A stretch of DNA of 64,000 bases from Megaleporinus macrocephalus (Eukaryota; Chordata; Actinopteri; Characiformes; Anostomidae): contig CM038727.1 in the NCBI GenBank assembly GCA_021613375.1, forward strand, positions 2,015,481-2,079,480, given 5' to 3'. The notes under the pieces were generated by a model, which did no database searches, was not told where the DNA came from, and was given only the letters and a program-made list of their open reading frames with translations. Position 1 is the first letter of the stretch. Every line of letters begins with the position of its first letter. The translations under genes and the position numbers were made by a program. Positions 46,014 through 58,337 of the stretch are shown here, in pieces.

Positions 46014-49000
46014 GTACACTGAACAACTGCCCATACTGTGTAGTCTGATACTGAACAACTGCCCATACTGTGTAGTCTGATACTGAACAACTGCCCATAC
46101 TGTGTAGTCTGATACTGAACAACTGCCCATACTGTGTAGTCTGATACTAAACAACTGCCCATCCTGTGTGGTCTGATACTGAACAACTGCCCATACTGTG
46201 TAGTCTGATACTAAACAACTGCCCATCCTGTGTGGTCTGATACTGAACAACTGCCCATACTGTGTAGTCTGATACTAAACAACTGCCCATCCTGTGTGGT
46301 CTGATACTGAACAACTGCCCATACTGTGTAGTCTGATACTAAACAACTGCCCATCCTGTGTAGTCTGATACTGAACAACTGCCCATCCTGTGTGGTCTGA
46401 TACTGAACAACTGCCTATACTGTGTAGTCTGATACTAAACAACTGCCCATCCTGTGTGGTCTGATACTGAACAACTGCCCATCCTGTGTAGTCTGATACT
46501 AAACAACTGCCCATCCTGTGTAGTCTGCTACTGAACAACTGCCCATCCTGTGTAGTCTGATACTAAACAACTGCCCATCCTGTGTAGTCTGATACTGAAC
46601 AACTGCCCATCCTGTGTGGTCTGATACTGAACAACTGCCCATACTGTGTAGTCTGATACTAAACAACTGCCCATCCTGTGTGGTCTGATACTGAACAACT
46701 GCCCATCCTGTGTAGTCTGATACTAAACAACTGCCCATCCTGTGTAGTCTGCTACTGAACAACTGCCCATCCTGTGTGGTCTGATACTGAACAACTGCCC
46801 ATACTGTGTAGTCTGATACTAAACAACTGCCCATCCTGTGTGGTCTGATACTAAACAACTGCCCATACTGTGTAGTCTGATACTAAACAACTGCCCATCC
46901 TGTGTAGTCTGCTACTGAACAACTGCCCATCCTGTGTGGTCTGATACTGAACAACTGCCCATACTGTGTAGTCTGATACTGAACAACTGCCCAGCCTGTG
47001 TAGTCTGCTACTGAACAACTGTCCATCCTGTGTGGTCTGATGCTAAACAACTGCCCATCCTGTGTGGTCTGATATTGAACAACTGCCCATCTTGTGTGGT
47101 CTGATACTGAACAACAGATGCTAAACAACTGATGCTAAACAACTGCCCATCCTGTGTGTTCTGATGCTAAACAACTGCCCATCTTGTGTGGTCTGATACT
47201 GAACAACTGCCCATCATGTGTAGTCTGATACTAAACAACTGCCCATCCTGTGTAGTCTGATACTGAACAACTGCCAATCCTGTGTGGTCTGATGCTAAAC
47301 AACTGCCCATCCTGTGTAGTCTGCTACTGAACAACTGCCCATCCTGTGTGGTCTGATACTGAACAACTGCCCATACTGTGTAGTCTGATACTGAACAACT
47401 GCCCAGCCTGTGTAGTCTGATACTGAACAACTTCCCATTCTTTGTGGTCTGATACTGAACAACTGCCCATCCTGTGTAGTCTGATACTGAACAACTGCCC
47501 ATCCTGTGTTGTCTGATACTGAACAACTGTCCATCCTGTGTGGTCTGATACTGAACAACTGCCCATCCTGTGTGGCCTGATGCAAAACAACTGCCCATCC
47601 TGTGTGGTCTGATATTGAACAACTGCCCATCCTGTGTGGTCTGAAACTGAACAACAGATGCTAAACAACTGATGCTAAACAACTGCCCATCCTGTGTGTT
47701 CTGATGCTAAACAACTGCCCATCTTGTGTGGTCTGATACTGAACAACTGCCCATCATGTGTAGTCTGATACTAAACAACTGCCCATCCTGTGTAGTCTGA
47801 TACTGAACAACTGCCAATCCTGTGTGGTCTGATGCTAAACAACTGCCCATCCTGTGTAGTCTGCTACTGAACAACTGCCCATCTTGTGTGGTCTGATACT
47901 GAACAACTGCCCATCATGTGTAGTCTGATACTAAACAACTGCCCATCCTGTGTAGTCTGATACTGAACAACTGCCAATCCTGTGTGGTCTGATGCTAAAC
48001 AACTGCCCATCCTGTGTAGTCTGCTACTGAACAATTGCCCATCCTGTGTGGTCTGATACTGAACAACTGCCCATACTGTGTAGTCTGATACTGAACAACT
48101 GCCCAGCCTGTGTAGTCTGCTACTGAACAACTGTCCATCCTGTGTGGTCTGATGCTAAACAACTGCCCATCCTGTGTGGTCTGATATTGAACAACTGCCC
48201 ATCTTGTGTGGTCTGATACTGAACAACAGATGCTAAACAACTGATGCTAAACAACTGCCCATCCTGTGTGTTCTGATGCTAAACAACTGCCCATCTTGTG
48301 TGGTCTGATACTGAACAACTGCCCATCCTGTGTGGTCTGATACTGAACAACTGCCCAGCCTGTGTAGTCTGCTACTGAACAACTGTCCATCCTGTGTGGT
48401 CTGATGCTAAACAACTGCCCATCCTGTGTGGTCTGATATTGAACAACTGCCCATCTTGTGTGGTCTGATACTGAACAACAGATGCTAAACAACTGATGCT
48501 AAACAACTGCCCATCCTGTGTGTTCTGATGCTAAACAACTGCCCATCTTGTGTGGTCTGATACTGAACAACTGCCCATCATGTGTAGTCTGATACTAAAC
48601 AACTGCCCATCCTGTGTAGTCTGATACTGAACAACTGCCAATCCTGTGTGGTCTGATGCTAAACAACTGCCCATCCTGTGTAGTCTGCTACTGAACAACT
48701 GCCCATCCTGTGTGGTCTGATACTGAACAACTGCCCATACTGTGTAGTCTGATACTGAACAACTGCCCAGCCTGTGTAGTCTGCTACTGAACAACTGCCC
48801 ATCCTGTGTGGTCTGATACTGAACAACTGCCCATACTGTGTAGTCTGATACTGAACAACTGCCCAGCCTGTGTAGTCTGCTACTGAACAACTGCCCATCC
48901 TGTGTGGTCTGATGCTAAACAACTGCCCATCCTGTGTGGTCTGATATTGAACAACTGCCCATCTTGTGTGGTCTGATACTGAACAACAGATGCTAAACAA

Positions 49001-50355
49001 CTGATGCTAAACAACTGCCCATCCTGTGTGTTCTGATGCTAAACAACTGCCCATCTTGTGTGGTCTGATACTGAACAACTGCCCATCATGTGTAGTCTGA
49101 TACTAAACAACTGCCCATCCTGTGTAGTCTGATACTGAACAACTGCCAATCCTGTGTGGTCTGATGCTAAACAACTGCCCATCCTGTGTAGTCTGCTACT
49201 GAACAATTGCCCATCCTGTGTGGTCTGATACTGAACAACTGCCCATACTGTGTAGTCTGATACTGAACAACTGCCCAGCCTGTGTAGTCTGCTACTGAAC
49301 AACTGTCCATCCTGTGTGGTCTGATGCTAAACAACTGCCCATCCTGTGTGGTCTGATATTGAACAACTGCCCATCTTGTGTGGTCTGATACTGAACAACA
49401 GATGCTAAACAACTGATGCTAAACAACTGCCCATCCTGTGTGTTCTGATGCTAAACAACTGCCCATCTTGTGTGGTCTGATACTGAACAACTGCCCATCA
49501 TGTGTAGTCTTATACTAAACAACTGCCCATCCTGTGTAGTCTGATACTGAACAACTGCCAATCCTGTGTGGTCTGATGCTAAACAACTGCCCATCCTGTG
49601 TAGTCTGATACTGAACAACTGCCCATCCTGTGTAGTCTGATGCTAAACAACTGCCCATCCTGTGTGGTCTGATGCTAAACAACTGCCCATCCTCTGTGGT
49701 CTGATATTAAACAACTGCCCATCTTGTGTGGTCTGATACTAAACAACAGATGCTAAACAACTGATGCTAAACAACTGCCCATCCTGTGTGGTCATCAACT
49801 GCCCATCCAACTGCCCTTCCTGTGTGGTCTGATTCTAAACAACTGCCCATCTTGTGTGGTCTGATACTGAACAACTGCCCATCCTGTGTGGTCTGATACT
49901 GACCAACTGCCCATCCTGTGTGGTCTGATACTGACCAACTGCCCATCCTGTGTGGTCTGATACTGAACAACTGCCCATCCTTTGTGGTCTGATACTGAAC
50001 AACTGCCCATCCTGTGTGGTCTGATACTGAACAACTGCCCATCCTGTGTGGTCTGATACTGAACAACTGTCCATCCTGTGTGGTCTGATACTGAACAACT
50101 GCCCATCCTTTGTGGTCTGATACTGAACAACTGCCCATCCTGTGTGGTCTGATACTGAACAACTGCCCATCCTGTGTGGTCTGATACTGAACAACTGCCC
50201 ATCCTGTGTGGTCTGATACTGAACAACTGCCCATCCTTTGTGGTCTGATACTGAACAACTGCTCATCCTGTGTGGTCTGATACTAAACAACTGCCCATCC
50301 TGTGTGGTCTGATACTGAACAACTGCTCATCCTGTGTAGTCTGATACTGAACAAC
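46014..50355 (-). repeat. 4.3-kb array of the 32-bp unit with higher-order repeats
   Basis: About 135 units of CTGATACTGAACAACTGCCC plus ATCCTGTGTGGT. A junction with truncated units, ACAGATGCTAAACAACTGATGC, occurs seven times (about 47114, 47654, 48228, 48477, 48985, 49395, 49746), marking higher-order blocks of 250-575 bp. The left third is a mix of TACTGTGTAGTCTGATACTAAAC forms and the right 500 bp is very homogeneous. Because three units make 96 bp, the minus frames stay open as 32-residue repeats (SIRPHRMGSCSVSDHTGWAV); none is a gene. Confidence 0.97.
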
Positions 50356-50356
50356 T

Positions 50357-51311
50357 GTTCCGTCTGAAGATGCAAGAAACCTTGGTGTGATTCTGGATGA
50401 CCAGTTATCGTTCTCAGCCCAGATTATGAACCTGACTCGGTCATGCAGATACATTCTCCACAATATCAGACGCATCCGACCCTTCCTCTCTCAGGAGGCC
50501 TCCCAGGTGCTCGTCCAGTCTCTTGTCATTTCAAGGCTCGACTACTGCTACTCGCTCCTGGCTGGTCTTCCTCTGTAGACCATCAGGACCTTCAACTGAT
50601 CCAGAATGCAGCAGAACGGCGCGCCTTCAGTCTCCCCAAGTTCACTCACGTCACTCCACTGCTGCGCTCTCTTCACTGGCTTCCTGTAGCTGCTTGCATT
50701 CAGTTTAAAGTTCTGATGCCTACAAAGCCAAGACTGGATCAGCTCCTTCTGACCTTATGGCGATGGTCAAAAGTCGAACCGCACCTCGAGCCCTTCGCAC
50801 TTCAAGTACGGCTCGGTTTGACCCGCCATCACTCAAGATTCATGGAAGACACGCAACAAAACACTTCTCTGTCCTGGAGCCCAGATGGTGGAACGAACTT
50901 CCACTGGCTGTTCGAACAGCGAACTCTCTCGCGGTCTTCAAACGCAGACTGAAGACCACCGTCTCTTTGTGAAGCACTTATAAGCACTGATCTACTGAAG
51001 CATTGGTAGAAACCGTAATAGCACTTTATCTTCTAGGAACTTTGGTACTGCACTGATACTGTATGTAGTCTTGTATTTATTCTCCTCTCTGTAGGTGTTC
51101 CAGTCTTGCTAGGTGTTGCTCTGTGTCTAATCTTATATTTAGTTTCCTTCTTTCTAGGTTTCAGTATTGGCTCTTGTTTATAGCAGTGTTTGAGTATAAG
51201 AGTAGTTTGGACCTAAACCTGTTTGAACTAAATAGAGATACTCATACTCAATGACCAAACACTAAGCACTTCTGTAAGTCGGTCTGGATAAGAGTAAATG
51301 TAAATGTAAAT
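50357..51311 (+). mobile_element. L2-like LINE, 3' end, 5' truncated
   Basis: Starts in the C-terminal part of the reverse transcriptase: ARNLGVILDDQLSFSAQIMN, LTRSCRYILHNIRRIRPFLS, QEASQVLVQSLVISRLDYCY, SLLAGLPL, then a TAG at 50576-50578. The downstream L2 motifs continue after frame changes: IQNAAERRAFSLPKFTHVTP, LLRSLHWLPVAACIQFKVLM and, in another frame, PRWWNELPLAVRTANSLAVF. The 3' UTR ends in TGTAAATGTAAAT, the usual L2 tail. Dead copy. It begins exactly where the 32-bp array ends. Confidence 0.92.
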
Positions 51312-51329
51312 ATCCACCTACATGCCGTG

Positions 51330-51870
51330 TCCAATGTGTTTGTTGCATCACTTCCTCTCGTGACTAAATGATCACTAAAATGAGTTATCAGAAGGATGTG
51401 TCTGGGAGAAGATCATGCTGTGCTGATATGTACACAAATGCTTGTATTTATGCCCAAACAATCAAATATAAGCGTGGGCTGTGCTGGCAATCAATAGCTT
51501 ATTTCGTGCTATAAACTGTGGAATCAATGTAGCAATTATGGGTTTTCACTGACATTGTTATGTAAGTCTTTGGGTAAAATGAAAATCCCATAATAGCTGC
51601 TCCACCATATCGATCTATCGAGGTGTTTCTAGGGAGGCCGTGACCTCTGGACGACGTCCTCTCCAAGGCCTTTCACGGCTTGATGAAGACGTGTGAATGT
51701 GTCTGGCAGGAGAAAGAAAGAAAAACAAAAGTCGTGATGGAGGACGACGGCGCTCTCGACTGTAGATCAGAGTGAGCTTGCCTTCCAGAGTTTTGCTGCT
51801 TAATTAAAACGTATCAGGTGAAGATCAAGACCCTCGTGAGGAGAGTCAGGTGGGAAAAGCTCAGGGTTAG
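51330..51870. promoter_or_regulatory. Candidate conserved non-coding island H
   Basis: Unique sequence with GGCAATCAATAGCTTATTTC, GTAGCAATTATGGGTTTTC, AAATCCCATAATAGC and GCTGCTTAATTAAAACG. No repeat and no domain-bearing frame. Composition is typical of AT-core-rich vertebrate enhancers. Confidence 0.45.
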
Positions 51871-51916
51871 AGTTACAGGGTAAGAAGATGGTGGTCACAT
51901 GTGGTGGTAGAACTGC

Positions 51917-51938
51917 ACTACTACTACTACTACTACTA

Positions 51939-52005
<67 letters not shown>

Positions 52006-52022
52006 CACTACTACTACTACTA

Positions 52023-52056
<34 letters not shown>

Positions 52057-52090
52057 CACTACTACTACTACAACTACTACTACTACTACA

Positions 52091-52136
<46 letters not shown>

Positions 52137-52159
52137 ATAATAATAATAATAATAATAAT
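51917..52159. repeat. (CTA)n then (AAT)n trinucleotide microsatellite
   Basis: About 240 bp of CTA/ACT units with scattered CCA and CAA variants, passing into pure AAT at 52134-52159. Frames through it are Tyr, Leu or Ser homopolymers. Confidence 0.96.
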
Positions 52160-52251
52160 ACAATGAGGAGCTGACCCTAGGTAAACCTCTATTTCACTAA
52201 ACAAGGCCAAGCCTACATGCGGGGCCTTCAGAAGCCTCTCAAATGATCACA

Positions 52252-52470
52252 AACTGAGAGAGAGAGATAAGGGGGAGAGAAACAGAAAGAGAGAGAGAGT
52301 GAGGGGGAGAGAGAGAGGCAGCACGAGAGATGGAGAGAGAGACGGAGAGATAAACAGAGAGAGAGAGTGAGAGAAATAGAGTGAGAAAGAGAATGTGAAA
52401 GAGACAGAAATAGAAAGAGAGAGAGAAAGACAGAGAGAGAAAGTGAGAGAGAGACAGTGCACAAAAGTGT
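52252..52470. repeat. GA-rich degenerate microsatellite
   Basis: Purine-rich GAGA with AAAT and GGGG interruptions. It is the left half of a compound repeat that switches to GT after 52470. Confidence 0.93.
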
Positions 52471-52477
52471 GCATGCA

Positions 52478-52905
52478 TAAGTGTGTGTATATTTTTGTGT
52501 GTGTGTGTATTTTTACACATGTGCTTGTGTGCGTGTGTGTGCATGTGTGTGTTCGTAAGTGTGTGTGCATGTGTGTGTGTGTGTGTGTGTGTGTTTGTAA
52601 GTGTGTGTGTGTGTGTGTGCGTGTATGTGTGTGTGCATAAGTCTGTGTGGTTGTGCCTGTGTTTGTAAATGTGTGTGTGTGTATTTGCGTGTTCGTGTGT
52701 GTGTATTTGCGTGTTCGTGTGTGTGTGTGGGTGTGTGTGTGTGTGTGTTTGTAAGTGTGTGTATTTGCGTGTGTGTGTGTGCATGTATGTGTGTGTGTGC
52801 ATAAGTGTGTGTGTATATGCGTGTGTATGTGCGTGTGTGTGTGTATGTTCGTAAGTGTGCATATGTGTGTGTGCGTGTTAGTAAGTGTGTGTGTGTGTTC
52901 AGATT
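52478..52905. repeat. GT-rich degenerate microsatellite
   Basis: Alternating purine-pyrimidine GTGTGCGTGT with ATAAGT and TTCGTG variants in duplicated sub-blocks (GTATTTGCGTGTTCGTG three times near 52680-52720). Such alternation can adopt Z-DNA. Cys/Val/His/Thr frames are artefacts. Confidence 0.94.
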
Positions 52906-53335
52906 TTTGGGTTAGATTCAAATGAGTGCTGGGGCATTAAGTGCCATTTGTTTCCAGTGAACACTGTTGGGGGGTTGAGACCCCCTTCTGGAGCAGCTTA
53001 TTGGAAACAGAAATACGAAATGAGAGATATTTAAATGAACTTCAGAAACTAATAGAAATGTGAGGCTGTGTGGACTGAACCTCTTCCTGGAGATCAGCTA
53101 TGACTGGAACTATATAGCCAGTACACAATGAACGCTGAGGTAGATCTTGTCCTCCTCAGATCTCCAGCCCAACACCACAGACTCGAGGGTTGAGTCATGA
53201 GTCATTCAGAGGAACCCATCAGAACCAGAACTGAGAGACTGCTGAAGAGACACATACACAGAATGGTTGTGATGATACAGCATATCCATTAACAGTATAT
53301 ACTTTAACTGTATATCTATATAAACAGAATATCAC

Positions 53336-53375
53336 CAGTTGTTCTGCATCAGACCACACAGGATGGGCAGTTGGA
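53336..53375 (+). repeat. Solitary copy of the 32-bp minisatellite unit
   Basis: TTGTTCTGCATCAGACCACA then CAGGATGGGCAGTTGG, a near-exact copy of the unit in the arrays at 44917-45200 and 46014-50355, standing alone 3 kb away. It is either a seed in another copy of a parent element or a transferred unit. Confidence 0.9.
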
Positions 53376-53643
53376 ATCACTATTATTTGGTGTCTGGTTT
53401 GGTGTTGAACAGAAGCATCTGTATATCCTTTACTGGTACCTCTTAAAACAGTTGAGCAAGGGTTCTTTAGTAAAAGATATCTGGAACACAGAGAACCATA
53501 ACATAAATGGTTATTTGCATGGTTTTCTCCATTAATGAGAACCTGTTGAATGATAGTATATTGAACCCAAAAGAGGTCTGATATATTTCTATATTTCTAC
53601 TGAAACTTTCTACTGTTAGTTCTACATTTTTATTAATAATACA

Positions 53644-53695
<52 letters not shown>

Positions 53696-53697
53696 TA
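53644..53697. repeat. (ATT)n microsatellite
   Basis: Pure ATT trinucleotides, about 54 bp. Confidence 0.97.
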
Positions 53698-55204
53698 TTC
53701 AGGTGCACAATGTCTGCATTTGTATGTAAACACTGTATAAAATTGGCATAAACAGAATGTAATGATGTGTAAATGATCTAGGGCCTATATTTATGAAAAA
53801 CATATATCAAATATGGAATCAGAGAAATTTGCTATTTGCTTATTTTGATTATTAGATGGTAAATTTGTGTAATGCTGAAAAAACCCTTGGCTGAACATCT
53901 AATTATGTTAATAGGCAACAGGTCAATTGAAGAAGAACGTTTCTCAACATAAACTTATAAACAACTTGGAGATGATCATCATATTCAGTGCACAATATCA
54001 TTAAAAGATCCAGAAAACTGTAATGAAATCACTTCCCAACACTTCCCAACACCATCACCACAGTTAAAAGAAGAAACCAGATAGAAACAGATACAAGAAC
54101 AGCGCCGCCGCCTTCTCTGGGCCTGAGCTCAGTTTAGATGGGCTGAGGAGACGTGGAAAAGTGTTACCCCAGCCGAGCCCGACCAATCAAAATCTGAAAA
54201 AAATTGGAAACCATGGAAACCGCTGCCTTCCAGATTACGTCTTTTTCAGAAAAGTTTTGTTTATTTTAGCGACACTGTGAACCACTCATATTACAATCTA
54301 GCTCTGTAGTGAAAGAGTCCAGCTGACCTGCCTGCAGTCCAGACCACTAGGTCACCCACTGAAAACACCTGGAGCATCATGAAAGGAAAAACAGGACAAC
54401 GGAGGCCGAACTGTAAACAGAAAAGCTGAACCCTGAGCTGAACATCAACCTGTACTAACTTCACTGAAACGTGTTCATCAAATTCAAAACTGGCAGATAT
54501 CTTTCAGAAGATACAATTCCTGAGGTTCAGCATTTAGTATGTTGTCTTTCTACTATTTTCAACTAAATATAGAGTTTAAATAATTTGCACATATTCATTC
54601 ACACATTCAGTTTTATAAACATATTTTGGAGTTTTCTGGAAAAGAGGTTGTAGCTGAAAACATTGTTTCCAAACTTTTAACCTGAAGGGTAAGAAGTTCG
54701 GCAACATGGTGGCACTGGGTTTGATTCGCCGGCCAGGGAATTCCAGTTTACTGCCTAATGAATGCTGAATGAGGGGTTTATATGAAGAGTGAGTCTAAGA
54801 AGTTTCAGGCGAATGAGCTAAACTGGTCAGAATAGTTGGTGGAAGAACGCTTGACAGCTGCAACTGATACTTTGGTATTTATGAATATTAATGCTTCACT
54901 TCTACTGTGAGACACTATGCAGTACTTAAACATGCTTTAATGGTTTTGCTACTCACAAGCTAGAACATGTTTATTTTGTTGGACAGCTGTTGTCAACAGG
55001 TTGGAGATGTTGTGTTCATTAGCTGCAGGTCTGGCAGGATGTGAAAGAGAAGCAGAGGAAACGTTCATCGCTCAACAGAAACGTGATGTGAGGCTGAGAA
55101 GAACTTCACTAAAGTTTGAAGAAGGTCTGCATGACACAAAGGTATCAGTTTATTTAGGTAGCTCACTTTTATACGCCTTTAGTCAATAAACCATTTACTA
55201 ACAT

Positions 55205-56405
55205 AATGGAATCAGACAGGTATCATACATAGGTAGAGTAGATAGGTAGAGTATAGGTAGAGTAGATAGGTAGTATGGATATGTAGTGTGCACAGGTAGA
55301 GTATATAGGTAGAGTATAGGTAAAGTAGATAGGTAGTATGGATATGTGGTGTGCACAGGTAGAGTATATAGGTAGAGTATAGATAGAGTAGAAAGGTACA
55401 ATAGATAAGTAGTGTATATAGGTAGAATAGATAGTTTGGATAGGTAGTGTATAGAGGTAGAGTACATAGTGTGAATAAGTAGTGTATGTAGATAGAGTAG
55501 ATAGATAGTGTGGATAAGTAGTGTATATATAAAGTGAATAGATAAGCAGTATATATAGGCAGAGTAGATATGTAGTGTATACAGGTAGAGTATATAGATA
55601 GAGTAGAAAGGTACAATAGATAAGTAGTGTATATAGGTAGAATAGATAGTTTGGATAGATAGTGTATAGAGGTAGAGTACAAAGTGTGAATAAGTAGTGT
55701 ATGTAGGTAGAGTAGAAAGATAGTGTGGATAAGTAGTGTATGTAGGTAGAGTAGATAGATAGTGTGGATATATAGTGTATATATAAAGTGAATAGATAAG
55801 CAGTATATATAGGCAGAGTAGATATGTAGTGTATACAGGTAGAGTATATAGATAGAGTAGAAAGGTACAATAGATAAGTAGTGTATATAGGTAGAATAGA
55901 TAGTTTGGATAGGTAGTGTATAGAGGTGGAGTACATAGTGTGAATAAGTAGTGTATGTAGGTAGAGTAGATAGATAATATGGATAAATAGTGTATATATA
56001 AAGTGAATAGATAAGCAGTATATATAGGCAGAGTAGATAAGTAGTGTATGTAGGTAGAGTATATAGATAGAGATAGATAGGTAGCATAAATATGTATAAT
56101 AAATGGTATATAGGTAGAGTAGAGAGGTAATGTGATTAGGTAGCATATATTGGTAGAGTGGATAGGTAGTGTATATAGGTAAAATAGATAGGTAGTGTGT
56201 ATAAGTAGATATGTAATAGGGATAGGTAACATATTTAGATAGAATGCTGTGGATATAGGTAGAGTAGATAAGTAGTGTATATAGATAGAGTAGATATGTA
56301 GTATGGGTAGGTAATGTATATAGATAGTGTGGATAGGTACTATAGACAGATAGTGTATATAGATAAAGTAGGTAGCATAGATAGGGAGTGTATATACGCA
56401 ATAGA
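55205..56405 (+). repeat. GATA/TAGG-rich minisatellite with about 250-bp higher-order repeat
   Basis: Built of AGGTAGAGTAGATAGGTAG, TGTATATAGG and related 10-20-bp themes. A longer block (AAAGTGAATAGATAAGCAGT, then ATATATAGGCAGAGTAGATA) recurs at about 55535, 55787 and 56000, spacing roughly 210-250 bp. Frames such as the 438-codon minus one read Tyr/Leu/Ile/Thr repeats (YLSTLPIYTTYL) and are not genes. GATA density recalls Bkm-like DNA. Confidence 0.93.
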
Positions 56406-57602
56406 ATCCCAGTTTGAACATCAGAAAAATTCCAAGCAGCTGCAGAAGGACATGGACGCCACAGGGACACAGCTCCACCGTGAGACAGCGTTTTGATCTA
56501 TAATCAACCTGCATGTAAGATTATGTGTGTCACTAGTTTTAAACAAACTACTCTCAGCGTAAGACTTAGGCTGGACTTTGGACCTCAACTTACGATCCAA
56601 GTCACGTTCAGCTGGTCATGTTTAAGAAGAATACTGGAAACCAGTCCGCCAAAAAAAATATCAGTGATCTAAAATAGTTCAAACAAGCAGAATGGCTCTG
56701 AGTTTAGGTGTGTCCAAATGTCTGGGTGGTACCACGACGCTTAGAAAGTTTTTCGAGACTAAGTTTGTGCCAATTTAGCTTATTACTCATTTATGCCCAT
56801 ATACTTCCATTATCCTGTTTCTCGTCCACCTCCTCCCACCCACGGACAGACATTCAGCCGGCTACTTGTTATGTAAACAAACCCATTCTAACCGTATATA
56901 TATTTCCTGTACTTATTCTCTGAGTTGAGATCCTCCGTCTCCACCCCCGTGTTGTTTTTTATTCCGTTTCTAGAGACACTAAAGTCAATACAGCACTTCA
57001 AGCTACTGGCCAACATCCTCAATCCCTCTTACTCACTGCGTTTAATGCTCGCTCTCCTGCTAATCCAGCAATTTTCAACCTACAGTCACCAAATTTAGAA
57101 TCTCCATATTGTGCTGTACGCTATCCATAGAGCTACATTCGTTTTGTGGCAGCCTTCAAGTTACAGCTTCAGCATGCGTCCTATCGAACTGGCCCGTTTG
57201 TACGGATGGACCACCTCAATGCCTCCACTTGATCCTCCTGTTTTATCCTCTTTTCCCACCGGCTTACTGTACTGCAGGCTTTTTTCCAGTCGGCTCCCAC
57301 TCTCGCCATTCGACAGCTAGACTCAGCAACGCTCCATAAAAAGCTCAGAGCTTCTGGCACACGATATTTAATTTCTCCTCATAGTGGTAGACCGTATCTA
57401 TCTCTGTTTTCCATTGTCTTCGCTTGTTTCAGATTTTTGATTTTCCTCCCACCACCACCAAATGCCGCATAGGAACACGAAACACAACCAAATCTTGGAT
57501 ATGTCCTCATTTCAGGTTCACCTGCTTCGTCCACATCTTCATCAACCTGTATGTCCATCCATCCTCTGTAAAACATACCCTAGAGTATATGGACAACATA
57601 CT
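56406..57602. other. Unclassified unique-looking sequence
   Basis: About 1.2 kb with no tandem repeat. Several 60-76-codon frames carry no domain. It borders the telomeric repeat on its right. It could be an old unrecognised element or subtelomeric unique DNA. Confidence 0.4.
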
Positions 57603-57604
57603 GT

Positions 57605-58321
57605 AACCCTAACCCTAACACCTAACACCTAACCCCAAACCCCTAACCCTAACCTAACCCTAACCCCTAACCCTAACACTAACCCTAACCTAACCCTGAC
57701 CCTAACCTAACCCTAACCTAACCCCTAACCCTAACCCTAACCTAACCCTAACCCCTAACCCTAATGCTAACCCCAACCCTAACCCTAACCCCTAACCCTA
57801 GCGCTAACCCCTAACCCTAACCCTAACCCTAACCCTAACCTAACCTAACCCTAACCCCTAACCCTAATGCTAACCCCAACCCTAACCCTAACCCCTAACC
57901 CCTAACCCTAACCTAACCCTAATGCTAACCCCAACCCTAACCCTAACCCTAACCCCTAACCCTAACCTTACCCCTAACCCTAACGCTAACCCCTAACCCA
58001 TAACCTTAACGCTAACCCCTAACCCTAACCCCTAACCCCTAACCCTAACCTAACCCCTAACCCTAACCTAACCCCTAACCCTAACCTAACCCTAAGCTAA
58101 CCCTAACCCTAACGCTAACCCCTAACCCTAACCTAACCCTAACCTAACCCTAACCCCTAACCCCTAACCCCTAACCCCTAACCCTAACCCATAACCCTAA
58201 CGCTAACCCCTAACCCTAACCCCTAACCCTAACCCTAACCCTAACCTAACCCATAACCCTAACGCTAACCCCTAACCCCTAACCCCTAACCCCTAACCCT
58301 AACCCCTAACCCTAACCTAAC
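57605..58321 (-). repeat. Interstitial telomeric repeat block
   Basis: About 717 bp of the C-strand of the vertebrate telomere repeat (CCCTAA on plus, TTAGGG on minus), with mixed unit lengths: CCCTAA, CCCCTAA, CCTAA, plus AACGCTAACCCC and AATGCTAACCCC variants. The exact six-base unit and its one-base variants dominate throughout. The variants are clustered and duplicated as blocks, so it is not a fresh terminus. It ends abruptly in CTATTGGGACAGC beside a Tc1-like element. Confidence 0.96.
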
Positions 58322-58337
58322 TCTATTGGGACAGCTT

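Larger units (their letters stand above)
52906..55204. other. Mostly unclassified AT-rich intergenic sequence
   Basis: Holds one isolated copy of the 32-bp unit (53336-53375), an (ATT)n run (53644-53697) and a possible repeat phrase AAATGGTTATTTGCATGG near 53510. The remainder, including 54000-54800, shows no element, gene or open frame of interest. Confidence 0.5.

Noticed and set aside
46014..50355. Possible CRISPR-like array (regular 32-bp repeats)
   Set aside because: There are no unique spacers: the whole 32 bp repeats head to tail, and the context is vertebrate with a LINE next to it.
51888..52166. Poly-Leu, poly-Tyr and poly-Ser frames
   Set aside because: Direct translations of a trinucleotide microsatellite.
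55198..56514. 438-codon Tyr/Leu/Ile-rich frame resembling a multi-pass membrane protein
   Set aside because: Produced by GATA/TAGG repeats read on the minus strand. Two other frames give the same kind of peptide.
57605..58321. True chromosome end
   Set aside because: Unique and transposon sequence continues on both sides, and units are too mixed for an active terminus. An assembly join cannot be excluded.
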